A stretch of DNA of 64,000 nt, taken from positions 1,550,802 to 1,614,801 of the forward strand of contig NW_015961970.1 in NCBI RefSeq assembly GCF_000497045.1, written 5' to 3'. How positions within the stretch are numbered: position 1 is the stretch's first letter; each line of letters begins with the position of its first letter. This document shows positions 53,601 to 63,660 of this stretch, piece by piece. Position numbers and translations under genes: made by a program. The stretch comes from Kalmanozyma brasiliensis GHG001. Taxonomy: Eukaryota; Basidiomycota; Ustilaginomycetes; Ustilaginales. Below the pieces are notes generated by a model. That model searched no databases, had not been told where the DNA came from, and worked only from the letters and a program-made list of their open reading frames with translations.

Positions 53601-54215
53601 CTTCTCCGCACGCTAGGCAAGTCGGCCGCTCCCTCTTCGGCAGCCAACGTAGCCCCCGCGATCTCAGGTGCATTGAGTCCATTGGGTGCAGCACGTCCAG
53701 GACCGCCGCCGCCTGGTCCGCCTCCCGGACCGCCTCCTGGCCCTCCCCCTGGGCCTCCTCCTGTCTTGTCAGGACGACCGGCTCCCGCCAATGCTTCACC
53801 TATGACTGGATCATGGTCGCCATACCCTCCTGTCGGGGCTGGTGGCGGAGCCACGCCACCACAACCTTGGCAACAGCAGCCGCCCTATCCCGCTCACCCT
53901 CCCAGCTATGCAGGTGCCCCTGGTCCAGTTGTGTACGGACCTGGCACTGGATACGACTACGGAGCGGGGTGGCAAGGAGGTCGCGATGCTGGTGCATACA
54001 TGCCACCTGCAGCAAATGCGACGCCGCCGCAGCCGCAAGAGATGCCAGAAGAAGAATATCCAGGGCAGTACAATCCTGACTTTATGGCACAGGCCAGCTC
54101 TGGTGCTCTGCGAGGCGGCGGTAGTTTCGGAGGACGAGGGCGAGGTCAAGGCCATGGACATGGTTACGGCTCAGACCGAGGGAGAGGTGGATGGGGTCAA
54201 GGCGGTGGCTGGTGA
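50692..54215 (+). CDS. BYE1: Bye1-like PHD / TFIIS-central / SPOC protein (three exons)
   Basis: A chromatin-associated RNA polymerase II regulator. Exons 50692-51083, 51191-51291 and 51424-54215 encode 1094 residues; introns are 107 and 132 nt (donors GTTAGT and GTAAGT). Splicing the first intron completes the PHD finger YCICRGKDDG, then CERCQDWFHTKCLGI and VCDAC (about 110-157). A TFIIS-central (TLD) domain covers about 304-420 (TKYKDRFRTFLFSLKDAKN) and SPOC about 640-800 (VIWNGLIDLPDVFAFQGH). The tail has PGPPPGPPP repeats and a GRGRGQGHGHG/RGG end. The acceptor of intron 2 is CAGCAG (tandem NAGNAG). The chosen ATG is preceded only by a GTG in frame. Confidence 0.92.
53699..53765 (+). repeat. 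Pro/Gly-rich coding repeat in the BYE1-like gene
   Basis: Tandem degenerate GGxCCxCCT-type units encode PPPPGPPPGPPPGPPPG, a candidate SH3/WW/profilin-binding or disordered segment. Confidence 0.8.
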
Positions 54216-54954
54216 TCACTCCCAATACAACTCTGTACCACGATCACCAGCAGACTTAGATATCCTTCTTCGCGCCATCGAACCACTCCATGAACTCCCA
54301 CATGTTGGTGTGTTGTGAGTCGAGCTCAACTTGAGCGCATCTTGAGCCCGCGTTCGCGACTGAATCGAAGAAATCGACCAAGCGCTTCATTAGGCACGGA
54401 TGGTGATGCTGCCCTGTCAGTTGGAAAACAGCGAACGCAAACAATGAAAAGGACTCAGACACACGGCATTCACAACCACCTTGGTCTCAATCAAAGTTCT
54501 AATTCATAAATCAAGAAATTGCAGTGATCTTTGGCTGAGCAAGAAAGAAGAACAAAGATCGGAAGAGAGAGGATGCAGAGCTGCTGGAATTCCACCTTTT
54601 CAAAAAATTGTCCGGAGCCTCGCCAGCAGCCAGTCGAAAATCAATCTGAGCCGGTGCCGCTGTGAGTGAGTCTGGAAGGAAATCGGGACTCAGGCTTGGA
54701 CAAGGCGACCTCTCTCACATCTGACGACCGTCTCCACTTTTTTCTTCCAGCGTCGCACCATCACCTATCATCTGGCGTCGGACTCACACCTCTTCCCGAG
54801 CCGTCCTCTTCCTCCCACCTCACCTTCCTTTGCTCTCCTTGAAGGCACGATCGGTCAATTCTTGCGCCTTCGCCCTTTCCGTTTCAGCTTGACCCAATTC
54901 GAGGACCCTACGCTGTTGGATCGATAGCACAGCATCTCTACAACTACCGTCACA
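54216..54954. promoter_or_regulatory. intergenic: BYE1-like 3' region and TOM40 promoter
   Basis: A 739-nt gap between same-strand genes. On the minus strand a 44-codon ATG frame (54256-54390) has a Trp/Phe-rich end, MWEFMEWFDGAKKDI, that looks more protein-like than average shadow frames, but I cannot assign it. From about 54700 the sequence is pyrimidine rich, as expected for the TOM40 promoter and leader. Confidence 0.45.
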
Positions 54955-56130
54955 ATGGCCTCCCCACTCGCTCCCCCACAGACCACCGCCTACCCAGCGG
55001 GAGTTCAGGCACCTCCTCCTTCGGGAGCAGAGCGTGTCGGTCCCGGCGCACCTTCGCCCTTTGTCGACGAGAAGCGTGCGGCCTACCCTTCCGGTCTCAC
55101 CCCTCCCATCTCGTCGCATCCCTCGACCTCCATGTTTGGCTTCTTCCAGCCCATCGTCGCGCCCATCACCAACGCACTCAACCACATCCAAGACATCCGC
55201 ACGCATCTAGAGCTCACCAACCCCGGCACCGTCGAGCACCTCCAGCGCGAAGTCAAGGGCGTACACACCACCAACTTCATGTTCGATGGTGCCCGCGCCG
55301 ATCTGACCAAGGCGATCAGCATCAACCCTATCTTCCAGGTCACCCATGCCTTCTCCATGGGCTCGCAGGCCGCCCCTTCTTCGTACAACTTTGGCGCGGT
55401 CTACGGCGACAACAAGAACTTTTTCCAGGCCGGATTGGATGACGGGCTGAACGTGACGATGCGTGCGAACCGCGGGTGGGTTGCGGGGCACACGACCAAG
55501 GTGCAAGCCCAACTCACCGCCACGCCGGGCCAGAGCTTCGTCCAGGTCGAACACGATTACCAGGGCACTGACCACTCGGCCAACTTCAAAGCGCTCAACC
55601 CGTCCCCTTCGGACCTCACGGGCATCTACATTGTCAACTACCTCCAGAGTCTGACGCGCAACTTTGCGTTTGGTGTCGAGACGGTGTACCAGCGACCGAG
55701 CGCGGACATGGAGGAGGCGTCGACGGGCTACATTGCCAAGCTCACCGGTGACAAGAAGGACTGGATCGCCACCGCCCAGGTGCAACCTCAAGGCGTTGCG
55801 CAGTGCACCTACTACCACCGCCTCTCGGAGCAAGTCGACGTCGCTGCCGATCTGCAGATGATCACCATGGCGCAGAAGCGCGAGGCTGCTGCGACGGTCG
55901 GCGCGAGGTACAACTTCCGCATGGCCACCCTCCGAGCGCAGATCGACTCCACCGGCAAACTCAGCTCCGTCTACGAGACCCGGTTGAGCCCCGCTTTCGG
56001 CCTGACGTTCGCGGGCGAGATGGACCACCTCCAGGGCGCAGCCAAGTTCGGATTCGGCGTGAGCATCGAAAGTGGCAACGAGATGGATCCCAATGCTCCC
56101 CCGCCCACGCCGCCTAGCGTGCCCATGTAA
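54955..56130 (+). CDS. TOM40: Tom40 mitochondrial import pore
   Basis: The beta-barrel channel of the outer-membrane TOM complex. The 391-residue protein has an extended Pro/Ala-rich, disordered N-terminus (about 1-55), then the short helix before the barrel (FFQPIVAPITNALNHIQDIR). Nineteen-strand barrel sequence follows, recognisable by HLELTNPGTVEHLQREVKG, RGWVAGHTTKVQAQLT and the alternating hydrophobic pattern. The C-terminus ends GFGVSIESGN followed by a Pro-rich tail. Length is as expected. Start ATG. Confidence 0.95.
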   Translation: MASPLAPPQTTAYPAGVQAPPPSGAERVGPGAPSPFVDEKRAAYPSGLTPPISSHPSTSMFGFFQPIVAPITNALNHIQDIRTHLELTNPGTVEHLQREVKGVHTTNFMFDGARADLTKAISINPIFQVTHAFSMGSQAAPSSYNFGAVYGDNKNFFQAGLDDGLNVTMRANRGWVAGHTTKVQAQLTATPGQSFVQVEHDYQGTDHSANFKALNPSPSDLTGIYIVNYLQSLTRNFAFGVETVYQRPSADMEEASTGYIAKLTGDKKDWIATAQVQPQGVAQCTYYHRLSEQVDVAADLQMITMAQKREAAATVGARYNFRMATLRAQIDSTGKLSSVYETRLSPAFGLTFAGEMDHLQGAAKFGFGVSIESGNEMDPNAPPPTPPSVPM

Positions 56131-56438
56131 AACCGGCGCACAAGAGCCATACACCACCTCTCTACCCCCACGCCAAAAAAGATCGCGCCTCGACACAGAG
56201 GCTCGCTTTCCATCATCACTTGTATTAGCGCCGTTGCGCATACCACGTACCATTGTCAAAACAAAAAGAACTCTGCTCACTCTCCAAGCTGCTTGCCTGT
56301 CTACGAGAATGCGCTTTGGCGGTCCTTTGAGATATGCTCTGGGTAAAGATGAGATTCATGCGTGTGGGGTACAAATACAGATGGGACCAAAAGTGACAGG
56401 TGCGAAGTGAGGCGGTCGTTGAAGAGGATTGATCGAGG
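56131..56438. other. convergent 3' region TOM40 / FCF1
   Basis: A 308-nt gap between convergent genes that must hold both terminators. No obvious shared hairpin. Confidence 0.4.
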
Positions 56439-57053
56439 CTACTGGGCCATACCTTGATCCGGGAGGCGTTCGATCCTAAACTGCCGACTTGCGATGTACA
56501 TCAGTGGAATACCGGGTACCTTTCTCACTCTCCTTCTCAACTCGCGATCGCACGTTGCGACGATGTAGCACTTGTGACTGGTGACCCTTTCGACGATGCA
56601 GTCGTCTGCGTAGGTGCCCTTGTGACTGCACTCGAGCCGCTCGAAGCGGGGATCCCTGGCGACCCGCAAAGCGATCCGATACTTCGGTCCTAGCTTCTCC
56701 AGCTCGCTAATGACGCATGTCGTGATACACGGAATGCTCTTGGCGTAGAGGCAATCCATCATCCCTTGCACCAGCTCGATCTTGTTCTGCAGCGCAAAGT
56801 TGATAAAGTTGGTATCGACGAGTACGCGATAGGGGGGTCCGAGGGAGGTGTTGTGCTCGAAGAACATGGATGATGCGGGTGTGGAAATGTGTCGCACCGC
56901 CACTCCATCGGGTGTCAGCGTCTTGGGTCCCCCCGAGAGCGAAGCCTTCTTGGCCGCATCGGTGACCTTGGCATTGGCTTTGAGTCGATCGTCCTTGGGA
57001 TTGAGCATCCGCTTCACCTCGCCGAACTTGCGCACCTGCTTCTTCTTGCCCAT
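56439..57053 (-). CDS. FCF1: Fcf1 rRNA-processing PIN-domain protein
   Basis: An SSU-processome component required for early 18S rRNA maturation. The 204-residue protein starts MGKKKQVRKFGEVKRML, the highly conserved Fcf1 N-terminus. A PIN domain runs from YRVLVDTNFINFALQNK to IVATCDRELRRRVRK. The acidic metal ligands Asp (VDTN) and Asp (TCDRELRRR) are present, as are ELEKLGPKYRIALRVA and YADDCIVERV. The C-terminus PLMYIASRQFRIERLPDQ is family-typical. Length is normal, start is an ATG. Confidence 0.97.
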   Translation of the reverse strand: MGKKKQVRKFGEVKRMLNPKDDRLKANAKVTDAAKKASLSGGPKTLTPDGVAVRHISTPASSMFFEHNTSLGPPYRVLVDTNFINFALQNKIELVQGMMDCLYAKSIPCITTCVISELEKLGPKYRIALRVARDPRFERLECSHKGTYADDCIVERVTSHKCYIVATCDRELRRRVRKVPGIPLMYIASRQFRIERLPDQGMAQ

Positions 57054-57521
57054 GGTTGGCTGTTCGATACGCGATAGACTGATAGAACTGCTGAGGATAC
57101 GCTGTGCATATATGAGGCGGGATGCGATGTGCTGAGCGTGACGATAGCTTCGTCAAGGGTATAGATGGTGGCGAGGATCGTGGTTGGCGGTAGCAAGTGG
57201 TGAAAGTCAAGAAGTGGAAGGGTTCAAGGAAATTTTGAGGCTGCGCCCCACACCGAACTTTTTTTCGGCCCTTGTGCTCCACTTTGAGGAGTTCTTCGGT
57301 TCGGGTTGCATCTTAGGCCGGTCTAACAACCTAACTTCGTTCGCCGGCCCCCGACGCTGCCACACATCCTCATGACGATGAGCAACCGCCTTGAGATCGA
57401 TGCTAGAAGTGAACAAAAGACACGAAGACGGCGTTGACAGACAACAGACATGAATAAGAGAGTGCGATGCGAAAAGACAATGCGAAATGCTACAAAGAAA
57501 GATCGACGAGCCAGCGTCGAC
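57054..57521. promoter_or_regulatory. FCF1 promoter and 3' region of the membrane-protein gene
   Basis: A 468-nt gap between two minus-strand genes; nothing specific recognised. Confidence 0.45.
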
Positions 57522-58643
57522 CTAGTCCCTCAACTTGGACTCTTTCCATATTCTGTCTCTCCCACCCTCGCCGGGAGTCGAAAGTCCCGACTCAGTCGAA
57601 GCATAGCCATAGCCGTACACCTTACTCCTCAACAGCGTCGCGTAGAACCTTTGTACGAGGAAGAAGCACTGCAGCCTCACCGCGGTGAAGAACAGCCCGA
57701 ATGCCATGAGCAGGGGTACGAGCGTGGTTCGGAAGCTCTCTTCGCAGTTTTCGGACGCGAATACGCCATCGAGCATGGCCTCCCAGCCGGGCGCTGTGAG
57801 TGTCACGTCCGGCGAGCCTGCTCCGCCGCTGCTCTGCGTCGGACTAGAGGGTGATTGTGGGAGGGCAGCGGCTCTCGGGAGGGAGAGCCACGCCTGGAGC
57901 TCGCCTGAGCCGAACTCGTCACACACGTGCGCCCGGACCGTCGGGTAGGTGCACACGATCGCCAACGCCAGCAGCGACAGCGTCGACAGTAGAAAGTCGA
58001 GAAAGGAGTGGACCACAAACAGCCGCGATAGCAGCAGGTTGGAGCGCAGGACACCGACTACGCCCGCACAGCAACAGACGACGCTGAGCAGGATGTACCA
58101 CCGCAGCGTGCGGATCACCAGGCGGAGCGCGTGCCACTGCATGCGCTCGATGTCTTCTGCCCCGTCATCGAGGTAGTGGAAGGATGCCGAGGTTGGATCT
58201 GGTGCCTCGAAACGACGGTCTGGAACAACGTCTTTGGCTTTGACACTGCCTACAGGGTTTGGAAGTGATTCGGCGTGTGGCTCGCCTTGCCGTGGAACAA
58301 ACGACAGACCTTGTGCTTTGAGATATGCTTTGGCTTCAGCAACCCATTCGGGGAGATAAACGTTCTTGTTCGCCGAACCTTCCGAGTCTACTGCGGCTGC
58401 GAGATCGATGAGTCGGTCGAACTTGGCTGCGGAATGGGAGAACCTGTCTGCAGAGGGAACGAAGGCGGCTGAAGCTGGAGGTGCCTGCCCTGACCCTCTC
58501 TCCGGCACATCAGGCAACGATGCACTCAGCGAACCCAGCCATGAGTAGGTGTTGAGATGAATGATGATACCGAGCATTGCAATCGCTAGGGTGGCCGTTC
58601 GAGGCGAGACCCAGCAGAAGGTGCCGGAGCCCGAGCGGCTCAT
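57522..58643 (-). CDS. uncharacterised multi-spanning membrane protein
   Basis: I do not recognise the family. The 373-residue protein has one membrane helix near the N-terminus (LAIAMLGIIIHLNTY), then a 130-residue soluble loop. Two or three central helices follow (WYILLSVVCCCAGVVGVL and LLSTLSLLALAIVCTY) and one or two near the C-terminus (TTLVPLLMAFGLFFTAV). The Cys-containing N-terminus (FCWVSPRTATLAIAML) resembles small tetraspan fungal proteins. The C-terminal tail is polar, GYGYASTESGLSTPGEGG. Likely four or five helices; location unknown. Start ATG. Orientation and Ser/Ala bias are ordinary for this genome. Confidence 0.75.
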   Translation of the reverse strand: MSRSGSGTFCWVSPRTATLAIAMLGIIIHLNTYSWLGSLSASLPDVPERGSGQAPPASAAFVPSADRFSHSAAKFDRLIDLAAAVDSEGSANKNVYLPEWVAEAKAYLKAQGLSFVPRQGEPHAESLPNPVGSVKAKDVVPDRRFEAPDPTSASFHYLDDGAEDIERMQWHALRLVIRTLRWYILLSVVCCCAGVVGVLRSNLLLSRLFVVHSFLDFLLSTLSLLALAIVCTYPTVRAHVCDEFGSGELQAWLSLPRAAALPQSPSSPTQSSGGAGSPDVTLTAPGWEAMLDGVFASENCEESFRTTLVPLLMAFGLFFTAVRLQCFFLVQRFYATLLRSKVYGYGYASTESGLSTPGEGGRDRIWKESKLRD

Positions 58644-59597
58644 GACGGGTCCAATCGAGACTGGCTATGTGTAAGATGCGGCTATGTTTTGTTGGCGTCG
58701 ATAATGAGAACCTGGGCCAGCGGAGACAGGAGCATCGTCCTGCCCGAACGATTGACGTGCGAGCGAGTTGGGCTCCTCAAAGATGATGGCAGAGATAGAG
58801 GTTGATGTTGATCGTGAGCAAGCAAGATAGCATCGACCATGTGCAGCTCCTTCTTCCTGTGCCGCGTCGGCCAAGCCAAGCAGCGGACCCTGGAAAGTGA
58901 CAGATCTTGGCAAAAGAGCAGGGCTGAGCTTGACTCTGCAATGGAATGCGGCTTTGGAACGCCAGAAACAGGCACACTCTGAAGCCCCGACTCTCACGCC
59001 TCCTGCCGCTGCTTGATGCGCAAGAACCGCATGACATGACCGTCACACTAGCGGTCTCAGCCCCAAGCATGCCTCTCTTGGGCCCTGCTGAATTCCAGGT
59101 TGATTGCGGAGACAGAGCCGACTGGCTGACTCCCTTACGCGAGGTGTGATTTCAGCAAAAACCCACACACACAAGCCGCACGGGCTCGCTTGCCAGGGTC
59201 CTTGTTTCCGTCCATTCGCATGTCTTGCGGAGAAGCGATGCCGAACCTCGTTCGCAGAGCCGACGTATCCACTTTTCATTGATCAACAGGGGACCATCAC
59301 CTTCAGATTTCACACCTGCAGCAGTTGTAGGGGTACAGCAAACAAAGGCAGGTTTCTTCGAGGCATGCATTTGTGTGGGAGTGCTCGAGCCGCCCTGCAG
59401 AAATCAACGCTCAAACTCCGCGGGGGTGCAGCTAAAATTTGTTCTTCTTGCAGGGTCCACCATGACTTTCACCACCGCCTGACCACTCCGGCATGTCCTG
59501 CTGATCACTGTGGAGCGCTCGAGCCTTCATCGCCTTCCAAGCGGCAAGCTGAGCCAAGAGCTGCACGTCAAGTGCTTGGCTTGCCTACGCCTTCGGC
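58644..59597. promoter_or_regulatory. divergent promoter membrane protein / QRI7
   Basis: A gap of about 950 nt between divergent genes. Open frames here are short and do not resemble known proteins. Several ATG-stop pairs (for example 59493-59504) lie upstream of QRI7. No other feature recognised. Confidence 0.45.
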
Positions 59598-60821
59598 ATG
59601 CTGAGCAGGGGCCTCGGCGGAACCGGCTTCCAACGCTCCCTCTTTACACGCCCACCATCACATTCGGCACCCTTCCGACGCCCAAACTCGTTTCGCGGTC
59701 TCAGCACACCAGCATCGAAGCCTCGAATCATCCTCGGCATCGAAACCTCATGTGACGACTCCTGCGCATCTGTCGTCTCGGCCGACCGCACCATACTCTC
59801 CTCGATCGTGACGAAACAGGACCACTCTTCCACGGGCGGCATCCACCCGCTCTCCGCTGCGCTCGGTCACCATGCCGCCCTCCCCTCCACGATCGCTACT
59901 GCGATCACTCAGGCCAACATCACGCACTCCGATATCGATGCTATCGCAGTGACGCAAGGTCCCGGTATGGCGAGCAGTCTCGGCGTCGGCCTCTCCGCCG
60001 CCAAAACCCTCTCTGCGGTGCTGCACAAGCCGCTCATCTACGTACATCACATGCAGGCACATGCACTGACGCCCTTGCTCACCGAGGGGAAGCCGCCAAA
60101 GTTTCCATTCCTGGTGTTGCTGGTGTCGGGCGGACATACGATGTTGGTGCTGGCGAGGAGCGTGACTGAGTTCCGCATACTGGCAACGACTACGGACGAC
60201 TCGATAGGAGATGCGTTTGATAAGGTCGCGCGCGATCTGGGGATTCCGTGGACGTCGGCGCCGGGAGCTGCATTAGAGGCACTTGCAAGAAAAAGTGAGG
60301 GAAGGGAGAAGGCGGTTGTGTTTCCTATACCGTGCAAGGGTCAGGCGATCTTCTCGTATTCGGGTCTCAAGGCGGCTGTGCAGCGCCATATCGAGGCTTC
60401 TGGAGGAGCCGGCATGGATGATGTGCTGAAGGCGCAGATTGCAGCTGCTTTTCAGCGAGCAGCGTGTGCGCAGCTGGAGGACAAACTCGGCATGGCTCTA
60501 CGACCGTCTCACGTCACGGAAGACTCGCGGCGTCGGGTGTACCCGCGCATCGGTTTGCCCGACGGCGTCTCGGGCGACGACATCAAGACGCTTGTCTGCA
60601 GCGGCGGCGTAGCGAGTAACGCTTTCATCCGATCCCAGTTGAGGAAACACCTCGATGAGCTGGGCCGCAACGACGTAGATCTACAGTTCCCGCCGTTGTC
60701 CCTCTGCACCGACAACGCAGCGATGATCGCTTGGGTCGGCCATCTCATCTGGTCACAGCGCACAGACGATTACACCCGTCACGCTCGGCCCAAATGGAGT
60801 ATGGAAGACATCCCTTTGTAG
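59598..60821 (+). CDS. QRI7: Qri7 / OSGEPL1 mitochondrial t6A-synthesis protein
   Basis: The mitochondrial member of the Kae1/TsaD family that transfers threonylcarbamoyl to A37 of mitochondrial tRNAs. The 407-residue protein has a basic presequence (MLSRGLGGTGFQRSLFTRPP) then ILGIETSCDDSCASVV. The metal-binding HHMQAHAL, SGGHTMLV, SIGDAFDKVARDLGIPW and the late CSGGVASNAF nucleotide-binding motif are intact. The late Asp in SLCTDNAAMIAW is present. A presequence rather than a bare start distinguishes it from cytosolic Kae1. It ends 38 nt from the APN2 stop on the other strand. Confidence 0.95.
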   Translation: MLSRGLGGTGFQRSLFTRPPSHSAPFRRPNSFRGLSTPASKPRIILGIETSCDDSCASVVSADRTILSSIVTKQDHSSTGGIHPLSAALGHHAALPSTIATAITQANITHSDIDAIAVTQGPGMASSLGVGLSAAKTLSAVLHKPLIYVHHMQAHALTPLLTEGKPPKFPFLVLLVSGGHTMLVLARSVTEFRILATTTDDSIGDAFDKVARDLGIPWTSAPGAALEALARKSEGREKAVVFPIPCKGQAIFSYSGLKAAVQRHIEASGGAGMDDVLKAQIAAAFQRAACAQLEDKLGMALRPSHVTEDSRRRVYPRIGLPDGVSGDDIKTLVCSGGVASNAFIRSQLRKHLDELGRNDVDLQFPPLSLCTDNAAMIAWVGHLIWSQRTDDYTRHARPKWSMEDIPL

Positions 60822-60837
60822 TGTCAGTATATCATAT

Positions 60838-60846
60838 TGTACAATA
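60838..60846 (+). promoter_or_regulatory. Puf-family-like element in the QRI7 3' region
   Basis: UGUACAAUA on the QRI7 sense strand, 17 nt after the stop, fits the nine-nt Puf4-type consensus UGUAHAHUA, and is related to but not identical with the eight-nt target predicted for the PUF gene in this window. Single short matches occur by chance. Confidence 0.25.
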
Positions 60847-60859
60847 CCACATCTCTGCA

Positions 60860-63037
60860 TCATGCATCGCCCGCTCTCACCCGCTTGTGCGGGCCCCAAG
60901 GTCCACCCGACTCCTCCTCCCCGTCATCCCTTCTCCTCCCCCGCTCCCTCCCCACCTCGCTAAAGAACTTCCCCTCCGCACCATTCTCGCCTTTCTTCTT
61001 CCCCCTCACATCGCTATCCCACGCAAAGAAGTTGCATCTAAACTCCGGATTGACATCCCCCTTGGCCCTGCCGGACTTCTCGTACCCGGGCCCAACCGGT
61101 CGGTTGCACAGCCAGAACTTGCGCCCGTGGTTCGGGCCTGGTTTGTTCACCGTCCATGCGCGACAGGGTTCCGAATGATTGCGGCACAGTGGCGCGGGTT
61201 GGGGCGAAAAGATTGCACCCCATGCGAGGGACGTGCCGATGCGGGCGGCAGGCGATTGCTCGGTTGGCTGGGCGGCGCGTGCGGTTGAGGGTGAGGCAAG
61301 GGTCTCGTGGAACTCGGAGATGTCTTCGTCATCGTCGAAGGGCGCGCCAGCTGCAGTATCCGAAGTTGTAGCGCTCTTGGAGTCGGTGGTCGGCGGCGTT
61401 GTCAGAACAGGCTGACTTGCTGGATCTGCCTTGGCAGCCTCTGTTGGTGTGGATGTGGGAGCCGTCTTTGGCTGGGCGAAGAAGGATGATAAGCTCGTCT
61501 GGCCTTTCAAGCTCGCGGCCTGCTTTGCTTTGGCAGAACTGATTTTTGTGGCTGAAGGCGTGCGTTTTGGTGACGCTGCCTCCCGTTTGCCATTCGGTGA
61601 TGGTTGACTGGCGGAAACTTTCGTCGGAGACGGTATTGCTGTTGTAGGTGCCACCACAGGTGCCGAGGCTGATGGCGGTGGTTTGACGTCCAGCAAGGCT
61701 ACTTGCGATGTGGTGCTGCCGGAGGCGGGTCTAGCAGCAACCGGCTGCGAACGCTCGATGTCGAGGCCTTCCTGTTGCGAATGCAAGGAGAACAGAGCAG
61801 CGGCAAGCGAGCTTCCTTCCTCGCCCATCGCCGGGAATGTGTCTTGATCCTGGGTTGTCGAAGCTTCGATCTCTTTGATCGCTGTGCTACCGTTCATATC
61901 TGCTTGCTTCGGCTCTGACGCTTTTCTCGCATCACCAGCCGATACCATTTCGATACTTGGGCTCCTGACCGGGACCACTGCCTTCCGCCCGAAGAACGAC
62001 GCGAGCTTCCTCTGCTTCCCCGAGAACTCGTCGTAGTGACACGCCGCCAACGCCGGCGGCAACCGGTCCACTCCACCATGCATCAGATCCTTCAGCTTGA
62101 CCACCTTCCCATCGATCTCCCTCTCATCGTGCAGATCCACATACACCGGGCAGTGGTCGCTCCCATAGATGTCCGGTTGAATATCCGCCCCTTTGATCCA
62201 GGGCAGAAGTCCTTCTGTCACGAGGGTATAATCGAGTCTGCATCCGTAATTTGCCGGTCTTGCATCGATCAGCGTGTTCCAGCAGGTAAACATCTTCCTC
62301 CTCTCCGCATGGTACATCCTCCCGATATCGTGAAACTTTCCGTGGGGGGCGAGGAAGGTTTGAAACCACGCTCGCGCGGGATGTTGATGGAAATGCTCCC
62401 ATCCGTGCTCCTTCATGCTCTGCTCGGGGTCGCAGTGGTCGATGGGATCGCGGATGATGTTCATGTCGCCGACAATCATCACTTCGCGGCCAGAAGCGAT
62501 GAGGCGATGCGCTCGTTCGGCGAGACCTTGGTAGTAGGTCATCTTGTAATCGAGTCGTTCCGGTCCGGTCTCGTTGGGACAGTAGACGTTGAAGAGCACG
62601 AACAGGCCGAGGTCGAGCACGACACAGCGACCCTCCTCGTCGAGCGCGGTCCAGATCGACGGCTCCACGTCGTCCCGCGTATCTGCAGGGATGTGTCCGA
62701 TCGGGTCGTTGGGTATCAACGGGTTGGTCGAGACGTTTGTGATGGGAACTCGACCCGTGATCCCCTGCTCGGCTTTCAGCGGAATCGACACGCTCTTCCG
62801 AACATACGTCACCGTCCCAGAGTAGCCTTTGGTCGGATGGAAGTTGAAGAAGGCATTGTAGGAGGGCAGAATACACATGGGCTCCGTGAGCTGCTTGCGC
62901 GTCATCTTGGTTTCTTGGAAGCAGGCAATGTCGGCGCCGAGGTGCTCGAGACAGGCTTCCCAGTCCGGGAGCTTGTACCACGGCTGGTAGCCTTTAAGCG
63001 TGCGCAAGCCATTGATGTTCCACACTGTGATGCGCAT
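60860..63037 (-). CDS. APN2: Apn2/APE2 AP endonuclease with PIP box and GRF zinc finger
   Basis: A class II AP endonuclease and 3'-phosphodiesterase acting in base-excision repair and checkpoint signalling. The 725-residue protein has an N-terminal exonuclease-III fold (about 1-310): MRITVWNINGLRT, ACFQETKMT with catalytic Glu42, GDMNIIRDPIDH and GSDHCPVY. A Ser/Thr/Pro/Ala-rich linker contains a PCNA-interaction motif QTSLSSFF (about residue 512). A C-terminal GRF zinc finger (PLCRNHSEPCRAW, KFWLCNRP, FRCNFFAW) follows. This is the complete Apn2 architecture. Start ATG. It faces the SGF73-like gene. Confidence 0.96.
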   Translation of the reverse strand: MRITVWNINGLRTLKGYQPWYKLPDWEACLEHLGADIACFQETKMTRKQLTEPMCILPSYNAFFNFHPTKGYSGTVTYVRKSVSIPLKAEQGITGRVPITNVSTNPLIPNDPIGHIPADTRDDVEPSIWTALDEEGRCVVLDLGLFVLFNVYCPNETGPERLDYKMTYYQGLAERAHRLIASGREVMIVGDMNIIRDPIDHCDPEQSMKEHGWEHFHQHPARAWFQTFLAPHGKFHDIGRMYHAERRKMFTCWNTLIDARPANYGCRLDYTLVTEGLLPWIKGADIQPDIYGSDHCPVYVDLHDEREIDGKVVKLKDLMHGGVDRLPPALAACHYDEFSGKQRKLASFFGRKAVVPVRSPSIEMVSAGDARKASEPKQADMNGSTAIKEIEASTTQDQDTFPAMGEEGSSLAAALFSLHSQQEGLDIERSQPVAARPASGSTTSQVALLDVKPPPSASAPVVAPTTAIPSPTKVSASQPSPNGKREAASPKRTPSATKISSAKAKQAASLKGQTSLSSFFAQPKTAPTSTPTEAAKADPASQPVLTTPPTTDSKSATTSDTAAGAPFDDDEDISEFHETLASPSTARAAQPTEQSPAARIGTSLAWGAIFSPQPAPLCRNHSEPCRAWTVNKPGPNHGRKFWLCNRPVGPGYEKSGRAKGDVNPEFRCNFFAWDSDVRGKKKGENGAEGKFFSEVGRERGRRRDDGEEESGGPWGPHKRVRAGDA

Positions 63038-63660
63038 CGTCGCCGAAATAGCATCGGGCTGCGCGCCCGTAAACGTGGTGCGTGCTGGGCCTGTTCGGCG
63101 CTGTAAGCAACCTGCAGCCGGTCATGCAGAGGTCATACCGCGCATGTGTTCCGTTTCGGCTCGCGCTGATGCGTGGAAAGTGTTGATGTCCCTACTTGGA
63201 GCTGATCAGGCCGTGGCCGGTGATTTGCGCCAAGCGGCTCGGTGTGATGGTCCTCGATCGAGAAGGTTGTGGGACGAGGTGGCGAGTGGCAGATTGGTCG
63301 AGTGTTGGTCTTGAAGGAAGCTGAGTGGAGAGGACGAGGTGGAGGCATGAGAACAATTTGGATCGGGTGTTAGCAGAGGATAAATCGGCTTCCCCACTTC
63401 CATGCCTCCGTTGAACGCCGGATGCCACGCTCCTTCTCAACTCACTCCAACCACACACCATCTTCGGATAGGGTACGGCGCTCGAGAGCAGACGTGCTCC
63501 TTGCTCAGCAATCACGTATCGAAGATACAGCAGAGATACATCTGATCGAGGGATGGACTAGCTCACCTGGCTTAGACCACCGCCTCCGATTAGCTCGTGC
63601 CATCCGGCCTCTGCAGCTCGATAAGACGCTTCCGTCCGGGCATCTGCTATCCTACCCACC
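63038..63660. promoter_or_regulatory. divergent promoter APN2 / SGF73-like
   Basis: A 623-nt shared upstream region without a recognised gene or repeat. Confidence 0.45.

Noticed and set aside
59104..59604. 166-codon frame upstream of QRI7
   Set aside because: Cys/Arg-rich composition without domain; overlaps the QRI7 start out of frame.
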